A stretch of 64,000 nt of DNA, taken from Blastomyces gilchristii SLH14081. Taxonomy: Eukaryota > Ascomycota > Eurotiomycetes > Onygenales > Ajellomycetaceae. A program made the translations under genes and the position numbers. The notes beneath the pieces were generated by a model that did not search any database, was not told the DNA's origin, and was given only the letters and a program-made list of their open reading frames with translations. Positions 49,697 through 58,035 of this stretch are shown here, piece after piece. The first letter of the stretch is position 1. Each line of letters begins with the position of its first letter. Where the stretch lies: positions 568,734-632,733 of the forward strand of contig NW_003101673.1 of assembly GCF_000003855.2 (NCBI RefSeq), read 5' to 3'.

Positions 49697-50002
49697 TGTA
49701 AGAGGCCTACACTGAATAGATTGATATAATATATAGATCTTATATAATAAAGAGAAAAACATTAGAGAAGGAAAGAAAGAGAAAGTGTAGAAATTAATGA
49801 TCAGAGTGAATATTTATACACATATATAATAATATACACAGTGAAGCTTCGGGGTGGAAGAATCTATATGCATTTATAGTGGCTGAGAATCGGCAATCAA
49901 GAATGGCTGAGAATCAGAGTGTATGTGTTCAAGAGTGAAGTGGAAGAATCTATGAAGTGAAGTGAAATAGTCTATATAATTGATCAGGTGCAGCCCGTCA
50001 CA
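49697..50002 (-). repeat. 5' LTR of G1-III (306 bp)
   Basis: Plus strand TGTAAGAGGCCTACAC...GCAGCCCGTCACA. Outer, right end better preserved than inner, left end. Confidence 0.92.
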
Positions 50003-50080
50003 TACTACTATAATACTAACTATCAGAGATTTAAATAAGTAGATGTTAGAGATGTGAAGACAGTGAAATATAATTCTCTA

Positions 50081-50143
50081 GTAAGTAATAATCTTTGATA
50101 ATACTTTATATTATATAGAACTATAATACTAACTTTGAAACAG
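50081..50143 (+). other. Spliceosomal intron of the hAT transposase (63 nt)
   Basis: Donor GTAAGT at 50081, branch site TACTAAC at 50127-50133, acceptor CAG ending at 50143. The reading frame of the dimerisation domain starts right after it. Confidence 0.75.
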
Positions 50144-50329
50144 AACTTATATACATTAATTATAACTGAAAATCAGATAAAACTATATACTTATAAAACT
50201 GAATTTGACTACTATCTTCAAGATAATTTAATGAATTTATATATTAAATCAATTCTAGAGTTATGAAAAATTATTGAGAGTATATATTTAACTGTTATAT
50301 TAATAAAGTATAATATTCTGACAATTTTA

Positions 50330-50424
50330 TGTGAGAGGTGTAAAGCTTGTGTGATTGAAAGGTTGCTAGCTTGTGGAAAGTTATATGGTGGAAGGATTAG
50401 TAAGCCAGATCATGTGACCTGACA
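50330..50424 (-). repeat. 3' LTR of copia derivative (95 bp)
   Basis: Plus strand TGTGAGAGGTG...GTGACCTGACA. Differs from 53013-53107 at a handful of positions, nearly all transitions. Preceded on the minus strand by a purine-rich GGTGAGTGAGAG. Confidence 0.9.
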
Positions 50425-50646
50425 CTCTCACTCACCAGAGTAACTATACATGATGCTATATATAAAATTCACCTTCAAATCAAGTATAGATACAAAAAAT
50501 TACTGGAAAATGTGTAGCAATGAAAAATCAGTCATGATATACATCATTTTTTTATCCCTCTATCCTTCTATCTTCTTTATATTCTCTTTTCAATGTGTAT
50601 ATTTCAAATGATTGACCTCTTTAACACAGGCCTTGTAATAATATTT

Positions 50647-51234
50647 TCATTCCATGAAAGCTTTGGCGCGTGTGAGGTTTTTCAGGATTGGAAGTGCAGC
50701 AATCTTGGGATCAATGAGTAGGTCTTCAAGACTGTCCCCCACTGAAGATTCCCCCACTGTAGATTCCCCCACTATAGTGATATCCCTTGTAGATGTTGAA
50801 GGGTCATCAGATTCAACTGTGAGTTCTGGGGAGTTCAGTGTATTCTGCACTAAAAGAGTAGGTATTCTCGCGGAGATATCATAGTCAATCCACCAATTAT
50901 TAGTGAGTATGAGAAATAATGAACACTCAGGTTGGATTTCCTCATCAATGAACAGATCATCAATTGATGGATCAGGAATCGCCGAAGGAATCGTTGCAGG
51001 AATCGTTGCAGCGGGTAGGCCTGGTGTCGCCGAAGGAATCGCCGCAGCCGCTTTACAGGCCGCATTGGGTAGGACCTTCGGGTTGTGTGGAGTAGTCAGT
51101 ATCAATGGATCGGCAAGATGGAGGTCCTCCTGGAAGATGACGTCTTTTGATATGTATAAACGCCCGTTGAAGGGATCCTTGTGGGGTTTCATAAAACAGG
51201 CTGGCACATTGATAATCTCTGTGAGATTTGCCAT
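50647..51234 (-). CDS. Open 3' part of the copia-type polyprotein (195 codons)
   Basis: Open frame on the minus strand from Met at 51,234 to TGA at 50,647, in frame with the upstream gag (separated by one TAA at about 51,266). N-terminus 'PFNGRLYISKDVIF' resembles the segment just after the integrase core of copia polyproteins ('...R-DV-F'). Then an Ala/Pro-rich low-complexity part (about residues 55-90) and an acidic Ser/Thr-rich end. The rest of integrase and all of RT are missing. This suggests an internal deletion that fused gag to the post-integrase linker. Composition is normal, almost unmutated, unlike its surroundings. Possibly only a relic; no function can be assigned. Confidence 0.5.
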   Translation of the reverse strand: MANLTEIINVPACFMKPHKDPFNGRLYISKDVIFQEDLHLADPLILTTPHNPKVLPNAACKAAAAIPSATPGLPAATIPATIPSAIPDPSIDDLFIDEEIQPECSLFLILTNNWWIDYDISARIPTLLVQNTLNSPELTVESDDPSTSTRDITIVGESTVGESSVGDSLEDLLIDPKIAALPILKNLTRAKAFME

Positions 51235-52743
51235 CTGATAGGTCTCTGATTCATCTGTAATAAATAGTTAGATTCTACCCTTACTATTCTTTTCCTTCTT
51301 TTCTTTGAATTCCTTTATCTTTGCAGCATTGTAGATCCTTCAATTATCTGAAGCACTGTCTGAATTGATTAATCAACAGATGCCAAAGTGAGATCTCTCG
51401 CATTCAGAACATATAGGTGGATTTTCTGATCTCTGATGGTTTCGGGAGCCTCCTTGTGAACTGTCATGACCATGTCCAGTGCGGCCTTCATGGGCTGAAT
51501 TCAATGTATTGTTATTAGAATTGATAGATGTAGTGGTCATTGTATCTGTTGTAGCGGTGTTGGCTGCAGAATCTGTATTCTGTAGATTCTTTTTATCTTT
51601 TGAAGAATCAAGTCATGAACAGATCTCCTTCATAAGAAGATCAACATTCAATATCACAGCTGTGGATTTGAAATCCTGTATCTCCTCTATCTTCTTCTGA
51701 ACATAATTCCTTTAATTGTTGAGTAGAACTGAGTAGAAGATATCAAATATTCACATATCTGAGAAGGAAGCATTCAACATCTTCAATTTCATGATAATGA
51801 ACTGAAACTTGTCAAAGAATATGTGTAGATTGATGATCTGTGTGTCACTAAGAGACATGAATTCCAGAACTGTCTCACAGCATAACTGTGTTTTGAGGAC
51901 AGAGTATTCCTGTTTAATTGCATTTCATAGAGTATAAGCAATCTGATTTTCATCATATTTGAAGAAACATGATCTGACACCTGTACTCAAGAAGTTCAAG
52001 ATGAATGTGTAGAGTTACTGATTTCTGATGTCTCAGAATAATGCTTATTCATCATCTTTTTATAGAGAGTTCTGAGTCTGTTATTTCTCTATTATATACT
52101 AACACTGTGCATTAACCAGTTTCAATTTCATGAAGATGCTTCATATAGTGTAATTGAATATGTCAGTTAGACTGTTTAATCTCACAGTATTCTTGATATC
52201 TTTCTTGAATTGAGAGATTATCTTGTCAACATAGCTATTCAGTTTATAAAGATTGAATTTTAATCTTTCACTAAGATTAGAATTTCATGTGGCTGTACAG
52301 ACTGTTGATGTGATAACAGAATGATTATTAACATTCTGTGATTAATCTGTAGAGAATCTCTGTTGACAGAGTTTTTTCAGTTGTAGTTTAAGTTCTAGAA
52401 CTCTTCACTTCTTCTTCTTCATCTTAAATATTATCTTGAGATGCTTCATCTGTTGATCTGATATTATTTTACCTGAACTGTTAACTTTATGAGAACCAGC
52501 TTTATCAAGCTGTTGAGTAGATTGAGAGACTGATCTGATCATGTCAGAAGCTGTATTCAAACCAGCTTTGAATTAAGAGAGTGTTTCAGAGCATTCATCA
52601 ATGAAGCTTTCAAAGGCTTCAGAAGAATGTTCACTGACAGAGTATAAGTGTAAAGAATCATCATTATTAACTGTAACTGATTCAGTGAAAAGAACATGAG
52701 ATTATGAACATGTGTGTGAATAAGATTATATTGAATTTATCAT
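51235..52743 (-). pseudogene. Copia-type gag with zinc knuckle
   Basis: Minus strand from ATG about 52,743. Contains a helical gag core ('SDTQIINLHIFFDKFQFIIMK' region, about 51,850-51,780), a linker with an Asn/Thr-rich run, and 'CSECERSHFGICW' near 51,390-51,350, a knuckle like those of fungal copia gags. Stops are few in the 51,240-52,000 part and more frequent upstream. An open 63-codon stretch is at 51,789-51,980. It would form the virus-like particle; an element with gag only needs enzymes from elsewhere. Confidence 0.6.
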
Positions 52744-53012
52744 CTTAATATTTATTTATTGAATTCTTATCAATATTGTTCTCTTTTCTTGCTTTTTTTT
52801 TTTTTATAAATGTGATATGTTTTCTGCAAGTCTCTTTTTTAAGTGAGCAGTAGTATTATTAATTATCAAGATCTCAAACATATTAATACTGATAGAATAA
52901 GACAATTTTAACTTCTGAAGAGTGTATTAAATGAAGCAGTAGTTAAATAATGATTATATTGATAAGAAATTCTGAATTGACAGTGATTTCATACAAAACA
53001 GGTCTCATAACC

Positions 53013-53107
53013 TGTGAGAGATGTAAAGCTTGTGGGATTGAAAGGTTGCTAGCTTGTGAAAAGTTATATGATGGAAGAATTAGTAAGCCAGATCACGTGA
53101 CCTGACA
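53013..53107 (-). repeat. 5' LTR of copia derivative (95 bp)
   Basis: Partner of 50330-50424; ends TG...CA on the minus strand. Confidence 0.9.
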
Positions 53108-53210
53108 TTTTATTGACAGAGATAAGAATGAAGTGAAAGTTTAACTCAAACTGAGATATTTATTACTATTATTAAAAACAATTATAAGAAGAAATAATCA
53201 AGAAACTCAT

Positions 53211-53651
53211 GATTATAAAATATGAAATTATCAGATAGTTTAATATCTCTGATCACAGTATATCAGAGAAGTGTAGTTTTCATAAGAAAGTGAAGAATAA
53301 ACTTATATAAGAATGTATTTAGTTATTTTATAAGTGTTATTAATAATTATTATCAAATTCTGATTATATAAGTAATCACTGAATAAACTAAATGAGACTG
53401 AATTTAATCTTCAGTCTTAGTTTCATTCTGATTTTGAAAGAATGATTATCTTTCATAGTTTATTTTGAGAAATTACTCTTATTTCACTGTTCTTGAATTA
53501 AATCTGGTCATTTTTCATGCTATTTCTCTCAGAAATGATTGATTTTCAGATTTTTTTAAGGCTTGATTCTGGTAGAACTCACATCAAGAAATGTATGAGA
53601 TCAGATTAAATGAGATCAAATGTGAAATTTATAGTCTCAGTAGCCAGTCTA
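53211..53651 (+). other. hAT 3' non-coding region and right terminus
   Basis: AT-rich. The last ~110 bp (from about 53,545) match the right end of the MITEs, ending AGTAGCCAGTCTA at 53651. Confidence 0.7.
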
Positions 53652-53942
53652 AGCAGAACACTAGTCAGATCAGAGATAGAATATTTAATTATAAATACTA
53701 GCAGCATACTAATCTGCATAAAGCTAGAGCTTATATTATAGTCATATGAGTGTGACTGAATCTGATGAGAGAGAATGTGATTCAGAAGAATGTATAACTG
53801 CTGAATAATAACACAGTCACTTTTAAACATGCTTATAAATGTAAAGAGGTCATAGCAGTCACTAATTAATTTAGTATACTGTATATAAGAAGCCAGCGTA
53901 CGCCTGTAATTATATACTGACTTAAGCAATCTTTGAATCACA
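53652..53942 (+). mobile_element. Gypsy G3 fragment: 3' end with LTR
   Basis: Sequence 53652-53775 ends in a polypurine tract (GATGAGAGAGAA), followed by a G3 LTR at 53776-53942 (167 bp, TGTGATTCAG...GAATCACA). Opposite in orientation to the G3 copy at 1-2859. Its 5' portion is absent; the sequence abuts the hAT right end. An open 111-codon minus-strand frame across it (53,606-53,941) is not a gene. Confidence 0.75.
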
Positions 53943-53953
53943 GACCTCTTACA
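53943..53953 (+). repeat. 11-bp scar matching the G1 LTR terminus
   Basis: GACCTCTTACA equals the last bases of the G1 LTR (GGCCTCTTACA) with one transition; it is followed by GTTAC, where MITE-5 resumes. Possibly the remains of a G1 insertion into MITE-5. Confidence 0.4.
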
Positions 53954-54214
53954 GTTACTTTTTAAAAAATTAAAAATAGTCTAAAAAAAATCTTAAAATG
54001 TCTAAAAATAGTAACTTTATTAATAAAACTAAATAAAATTAAATGAAATTACTGTTTTATTTTTTCTAAGTCATGATTTTATTTTAAGATCTGATAAATA
54101 GTTACTTTGTATATTTTTTTAATAATTAGTCTCAGTGAAATTCATGCTAAGAAATATATAAGATCAGATTAAATAAGATTAAATATGAAATTTATAGTCT
54201 CAGTAACTAGTCTA
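53954..54214 (+). mobile_element. MITE-5, right half (hAT-type)
   Basis: Matches the last ~261 bp of the 506-bp family (TTACTTTTTAAAAAATTAAAAATAG ... at lower identity further on), ending ACTAGTCTA. The left half is missing. Confidence 0.8.
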
Positions 54215-54840
54215 GAGCTGACTATTTAATAAAATTTATAAATTTGATAAAATATATATAATATTATATGAGATTATATTACAGAGTATTTTACTTAGAA
54301 AAGTTAATTTTTCTATAAAAAAAGAGAAATTAAACATCTTTTCATTTTAATTAGTTACTTAGTTACTATGTGAAAAAAAAGCTTGAAAACTCTTCTGTTC
54401 ATCTTATCTATAAAAGTACTTTTTATAAAATTTAATATCTCTCTTTTCTAATCTCTATTTCTTCTTTATTATTACTGTTACTGTTCATTCTTTATTTACT
54501 AATCTGAATAGATGATAACAGAGATTAATAATAAATAGAGAAGTTAGTTACTAGCTAAGAATATAGAATTTGTTTTTATAATAATAACTGAGATTGAGCT
54601 TCTTTCTCTTCTCAGAGCACAGCTAGCTCACAAGCTAGTCATGTTAATTGAAACATATTCACATATTATTAACTGATTCTGCTGATTTCTGCAGAACTGC
54701 TGACCTGATCTACAATTTATACAAGTTGTAGCAAAATTTATAGCTCGAGAAGTGTGTGTCAGAGCTGAGTCTCACATCTGCACAATGAAAATTCTATAGA
54801 GGTCTTGAATTTTTTTATTTTTTTCTCTCAAGAAATAAGG
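54215..54840. other. AT-rich, no feature recognised
   Basis: Mutated sequence without a readable domain. At about 54,840 (AAGGCGGTAACAGAAAGCGG) CpG returns abruptly; this is the border of the AT-rich block. Confidence 0.6.
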
Positions 54841-56527
54841 CGGTAACAGAAAGCGGGGCTGGTTTCGTTCTTCTGAGCGAGAACACTGAGGTGGTCCATC
54901 CTTAGAAATGAACTCTTGAATACTACCCTTTTCCAAGTTGTTTCACAGTGATGATGAAGCTCGGTAAGGTTTATTATATTCGATCACCACCGTAAAAGAT
55001 ATCTAAGAGGCCTTGTAAATCATTCTCTCAGCACATTTCAACTGCTAGGTATACAATGTACAGAATGAATGGAATGGGGATTAAACCACTAATGCTAAAT
55101 TTCCCAATATCAACTGGAATGCAGAAGAGGAGAAATTCTTTAGGGCAAGAGAGTGATAGTACATTACATGTCGGAATTGAAAAGCATTATCAAGGCTCTC
55201 TAAGCCATCTGGGCTATGTAGCTTGATGCCTTCTGAAACCCCATTAGGGGAACGGCATTTTCTGCCATCTCAACCGCATCATTAGCGACACGGCATCAGG
55301 GGGACCTCTATCTTCAGTCGAGCAATGGCGCAGATGCATTGTGGTCTATCGCAGAGAGCGATGTATAGAGGGTTTGAGGGTCAAATAGCATCTAGTTAAG
55401 CCATTCGAAACCGCGAGCCCTAATCAAGTCAGGGAAGGCAAGTCGTAATTATTTTTTCTCCCCAAGTCCCGACAGGCAATGTAGGGCTCAAATGATAGTT
55501 AACCGTGGAAAAGAGGTTCGATCATGCGCACTTGGTTATTGGCTTATATAGATCTGGAGGCAGACAGATGTTCATGCAATGTGATAGATATGAACTAGGA
55601 CGTTTCTGGTGTGTGGAGCAGCACACCTTCTGTAACTGAAGTCCAAAACAAGCGCTCATGACAAGGGTTAAGTCAGTGTATCTTAGATGAAATCTAGGGC
55701 CCTCCAGTGGCTCTGCTGATTCGCTTGTCGGATTGAATATGATATCCGCTGGTGGCGGGGGATTGTATGTAAATGTGGATGAATAGAATAACTGAATTGA
55801 CGCTGGTGAAATTGATGCTTCTTTCGACGTATAACTGAAAACAGCAAAAAGGAAGTGTTTCCCAGATACTGGGATATGAGACAGAATGCGGAGTGCGTAC
55901 CTGAGGGGGGTGTGATCGTGTCACATCGCATCACCAAGATGTGTACGGTGCAGAGCTGGCGATGGAGAGATGAATATGGCACAACACGCAATGTAAGCAG
56001 CATCTCACATACAGCAGACGTTATATACCATTTCTTGGGCGATGGTTCAGGTTCACTTTGTACTGTCTTTTCCCGGTAACAGGGGCGCCGTGTGCAGCGA
56101 ACGACAATTGTCCGATCAACGCGATCGTAAAGCTCTAACTGACCCCAGATTGCAGTTTTTCTTTGTTGACAAACGCGACTTATTTTTCGTGGCACGGCAA
56201 GGACTGATTCCACGAGAGAGAGGATGCAATATGTAGGTACAGTGTGCCATGGCAGTAATCTCCATCTTTGGCAGCGTTCCTCGGATATTCTTCCTATCCC
56301 CTGGTCCCAAAATGCAGTGAAGGGGGGAATAGAGGTAAGTGTCGACTCCAATTACCAAATGATGGTTCCCAAGAATAATTAATACTATTCTGATGCTATT
56401 TGGTGGCTAGGAAGGAAATCAAGGAATTTCCAAGGATTTCTTTTTTCTTTTTTATTCTATTTTTTTAGAATCGTCATCGCTGTGGTCAAGTTGAAGAATA
56501 AAATACACAGTTAATTATAACTGCAAA

Positions 56528-56797
56528 ATGTCCCTGATTATCTCAGTAGCCGGCTGAGGATCTGTTCTTATTCTAAATGGAGAGAAGAGAGTCTTCAACT
56601 TTGACAGGGACATGTTCATCAAAATACTTTCTTCAAAAGCAACCTCTCAGACTGTCACCGTGAGCAAGGGGCAAGACGCGAGCATCGAACCCGAATTTAT
56701 GTACTCCTGGTGTGAGCAGATGGCACCACCACCCGGTTCCTTCAACAAAACCCTCCAAGCCCCAATGGCGGTGCCTGGAAATATCTTGGCTGCTTGA
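56528..56797 (+). pseudogene. Small hypothetical frame with one TGA
   Basis: ATG at 56,528 opens 'MSLIISVAG', a TGA at 56,555, then 'SVLILNGEKRVFNFDRDMF', 'SKATSQTVTVSKGQDASIE' and 'PEFMYSWCEQM', ending at TGA 56,795. The alternating hydrophobic pattern looks like beta strands of a real protein, and a Trp would fit at the TGA. I do not recognise it. Could be one exon of a gene, or a relic. Confidence 0.3.
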
Positions 56798-57944
56798 GTC
56801 TAACTAACTGGCTTCAGTTAGCATCCATTCGCTGGTGGGAAACGGGATTTCATTTGACAGCAGACTCTGCTCGTTTTCAGTATGATGCCCCCTTGTGGCC
56901 CCGCACCGAACAAGGAACCAAGCCACTGCCAAAGCGCCAGGAATAATACAACTGCACTGCGGCTTTGCGTGTCAGAATTGTCCCCAGTTCCCGGTCAATT
57001 CTATCTTATCTCGCTTCTCTTTTTTTATTCATCCTGCTCAAGATAGTTAGAAGGATGAATTGATCCTTACCCCAAGCAGGCGGCTATTGTTATTGTTGCA
57101 CCTATATTGAAAGTGCCCGCGATTCCCCTGATGCCCTCCTCTTCTTCTGATCAACCGCCGTCGCTAAGATACAGTCCTCTGTACTGCCAAGAGAATCTGG
57201 TTAACCTGGGGCTAAGAGCCGCGAGAGTCTATAATAAGAAACATCTTGTCAGAACCAAATCATGAAATTTGCTGCTTGGCTGGCCAATCGCGTTGTTCCT
57301 CTCCTCGTGTGGCCTTTTGGCCGGACGCGGTGGGTGTGGAGGAGAATGCAAGAAGTGCGGATTTTTTTGTCTGCTGGGCGAGATGCCTGGCGCTCTGCGG
57401 CTGTGGGTGGGGTGGACATGCAAGGAACATAAAGAGATCCTTCGGGGTTTTCGTTGGGCCAATCTGGGGGCTCTCCGTATTCAGGGTCGCAAAACTTCTT
57501 CTGAGGGAACGGTATGGCTGTCCCTTTGGCCCCGTCAGCTCGAATTGCAGCCATGTCATGGGCCGTATCGTGGGGGCTGAGAACCGAGCATGTCCCTGGC
57601 TCGAGCCAACATCCTGGCCGCCAACATGGAGGGCCAGAATAATTTCCCTAATGAGCTAAATGTGCAATACGATAATAACAGGAGCTAGACGGTGAACTGT
57701 GCTTTATTATTATTAGAGACGCACGCGATGCTCAGGTGTGGATTTGCTGCTGAGATTCGCCTATATAAACTTCCCCGACTACCCCCACCGAATCGGAATA
57801 TCTATCACTCTAAACACCAACATTTCATAGTTCATTATCTGATCTGCATCTCGAAAGCTCCCCTGCCGATCTCTATAAATCCATTGTCTACGCCTCAAAA
57901 AAAAATTTCTAGCATACATCTTTGATACCCATTGGATGTGAACA

Positions 57945-58035
57945 TATTTAAGACTCGCTCGCGCCCCAAAAGTTCTCTCTCCAAATTTTTTTATATCTTT
58001 TCATATATATTTCATCATTAAATATCAACTTAACC
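57945..58035 (+). promoter_or_regulatory. Likely core promoter and leader of the lysozyme-like gene
   Basis: CATATTTAAGACTCG at about 57,946 is a TATA-like element some 85 bp before the start codon; a CT-rich stretch (57,972-57,982) and an A-rich leader ending CTTAACC before the ATG follow, as usual in ascomycetes. Confidence 0.45.

Larger units (their letters stand above)
44366..50002 (-). mobile_element. Gypsy G1-III: chromovirus copy (5,637 bp) inside the hAT transposase
   Basis: Third copy of G1, uninterrupted. LTRs 44366-44671 and 49697-50002, 306 bp each. The TSD is GACTA (44361-44365) against TACTA (50003-50007), one mismatch. It disrupts the hAT transposase between the middle block and the dimerisation domain. 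Confidence 0.9.
50330..53107 (-). mobile_element. Copia-derived short-LTR element (2.78 kb, non-autonomous)
   Basis: 95-bp terminal repeats (50330-50424 and 53013-53107), on the minus strand TGTCAGGTCAC...CTCTCACA, perfect 5-bp TSD TTTTA (50325-50329 and 53108-53112). Directly inside the 5' LTR the minus strand reads TTATGAGACCTG, which by memory matches the anticodon-side half of initiator tRNA-Met in 11 of 12 bases, the primer type of copia/Ty5 elements. It encodes a gag-like protein but no protease, integrase, RT or RNase H that I can find. Inserted in the dimerisation domain of the hAT transposase. Confidence 0.82.
42440..53210 (+). pseudogene. hAT transposase (multi-exon), split by G1-III and the copia derivative
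   Basis: Plus-strand coding pieces 42,440-44,365, 50,008-50,329 and 53,113 to about 53,210. Middle: 'SLISSHTENYIIEILITVI' and 'LLTIITDNTVNNYTIIKSL' (catalytic-block Asp at about 43,426), then 'DYIFCITYMIQLIINT', matching the C-x2-H-x3-L block of fungal hAT transposases, with His changed to Tyr. C-terminus: 'TEFDYYLQDNLMNL', 'SILEL-KIIESIYLTV', 'YNILTIL', and after the copia insertion 'LTEIRMK-KFNSN-DIYYYY', the hAT dimerisation domain. A well-kept intron is at 50,081-50,143; others are suggested by TTTTTAATAATACT motifs at 42,950 and 43,670. Catalyses cut-and-paste transposition; would also be the source enzyme for the MITEs. Now dead. Confidence 0.75.
32360..53651 (+). mobile_element. Autonomous-type hAT transposon (own length about 5.8 kb), heavily nested
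   Basis: Left end TAGACTGACTG...GTGTCTGAAACCAG at 32360 and right end ...AGTCTCAGTAGCCAGTCTA at 53651 match the two ends of the 506-bp MITEs. Between them, after removing G1-II, G1-III and a copia derivative, lies a hAT transposase gene and an upstream CxxC ORF. The 8-bp flanks differ (GAAACTGA left, AGCAGAAC right), so the two ends now sit in different sequence (LINE-C and gypsy G3), which points to a rearrangement. Coding parts are heavily mutated. Confidence 0.75.
54841..58035. other. Normal-composition DNA without a convincing gene
   Basis: Several frames stay open by chance: a 222-codon minus-strand frame (55,683-56,351), overlapping plus-strand frames at 55,855-56,236, and four mutually overlapping frames of about 100-137 codons at 57,229-57,659 on both strands. 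None shows a domain, signal peptide or splice pattern I can defend. A short plus-strand frame at 56,528-56,797 (see its own entry) looks slightly more protein-like. Near 57,760 there is CTATATAAAC, a good TATA box with no gene directly behind it. Confidence 0.5.

Noticed and set aside
53606..53941. 111-codon minus-strand frame
   Set aside because: It runs through the hAT terminus and a gypsy G3 LTR, so it is not a gene.
1..54840. CRISPR arrays, bacterial operons or a prophage
   Set aside because: Repeats are dispersed transposons with TSDs; introns and fungal retroelements show eukaryotic DNA.
55683..56351. 222-codon minus-strand frame
   Set aside because: Composition and pattern look random, no signal or domain; overlapping frames are also open. 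I would not call it a gene without transcripts.
57229..57659. Four overlapping frames of about 77-137 codons
   Set aside because: Open on both strands at once, no domain, no splice signals; typical of chance openness.
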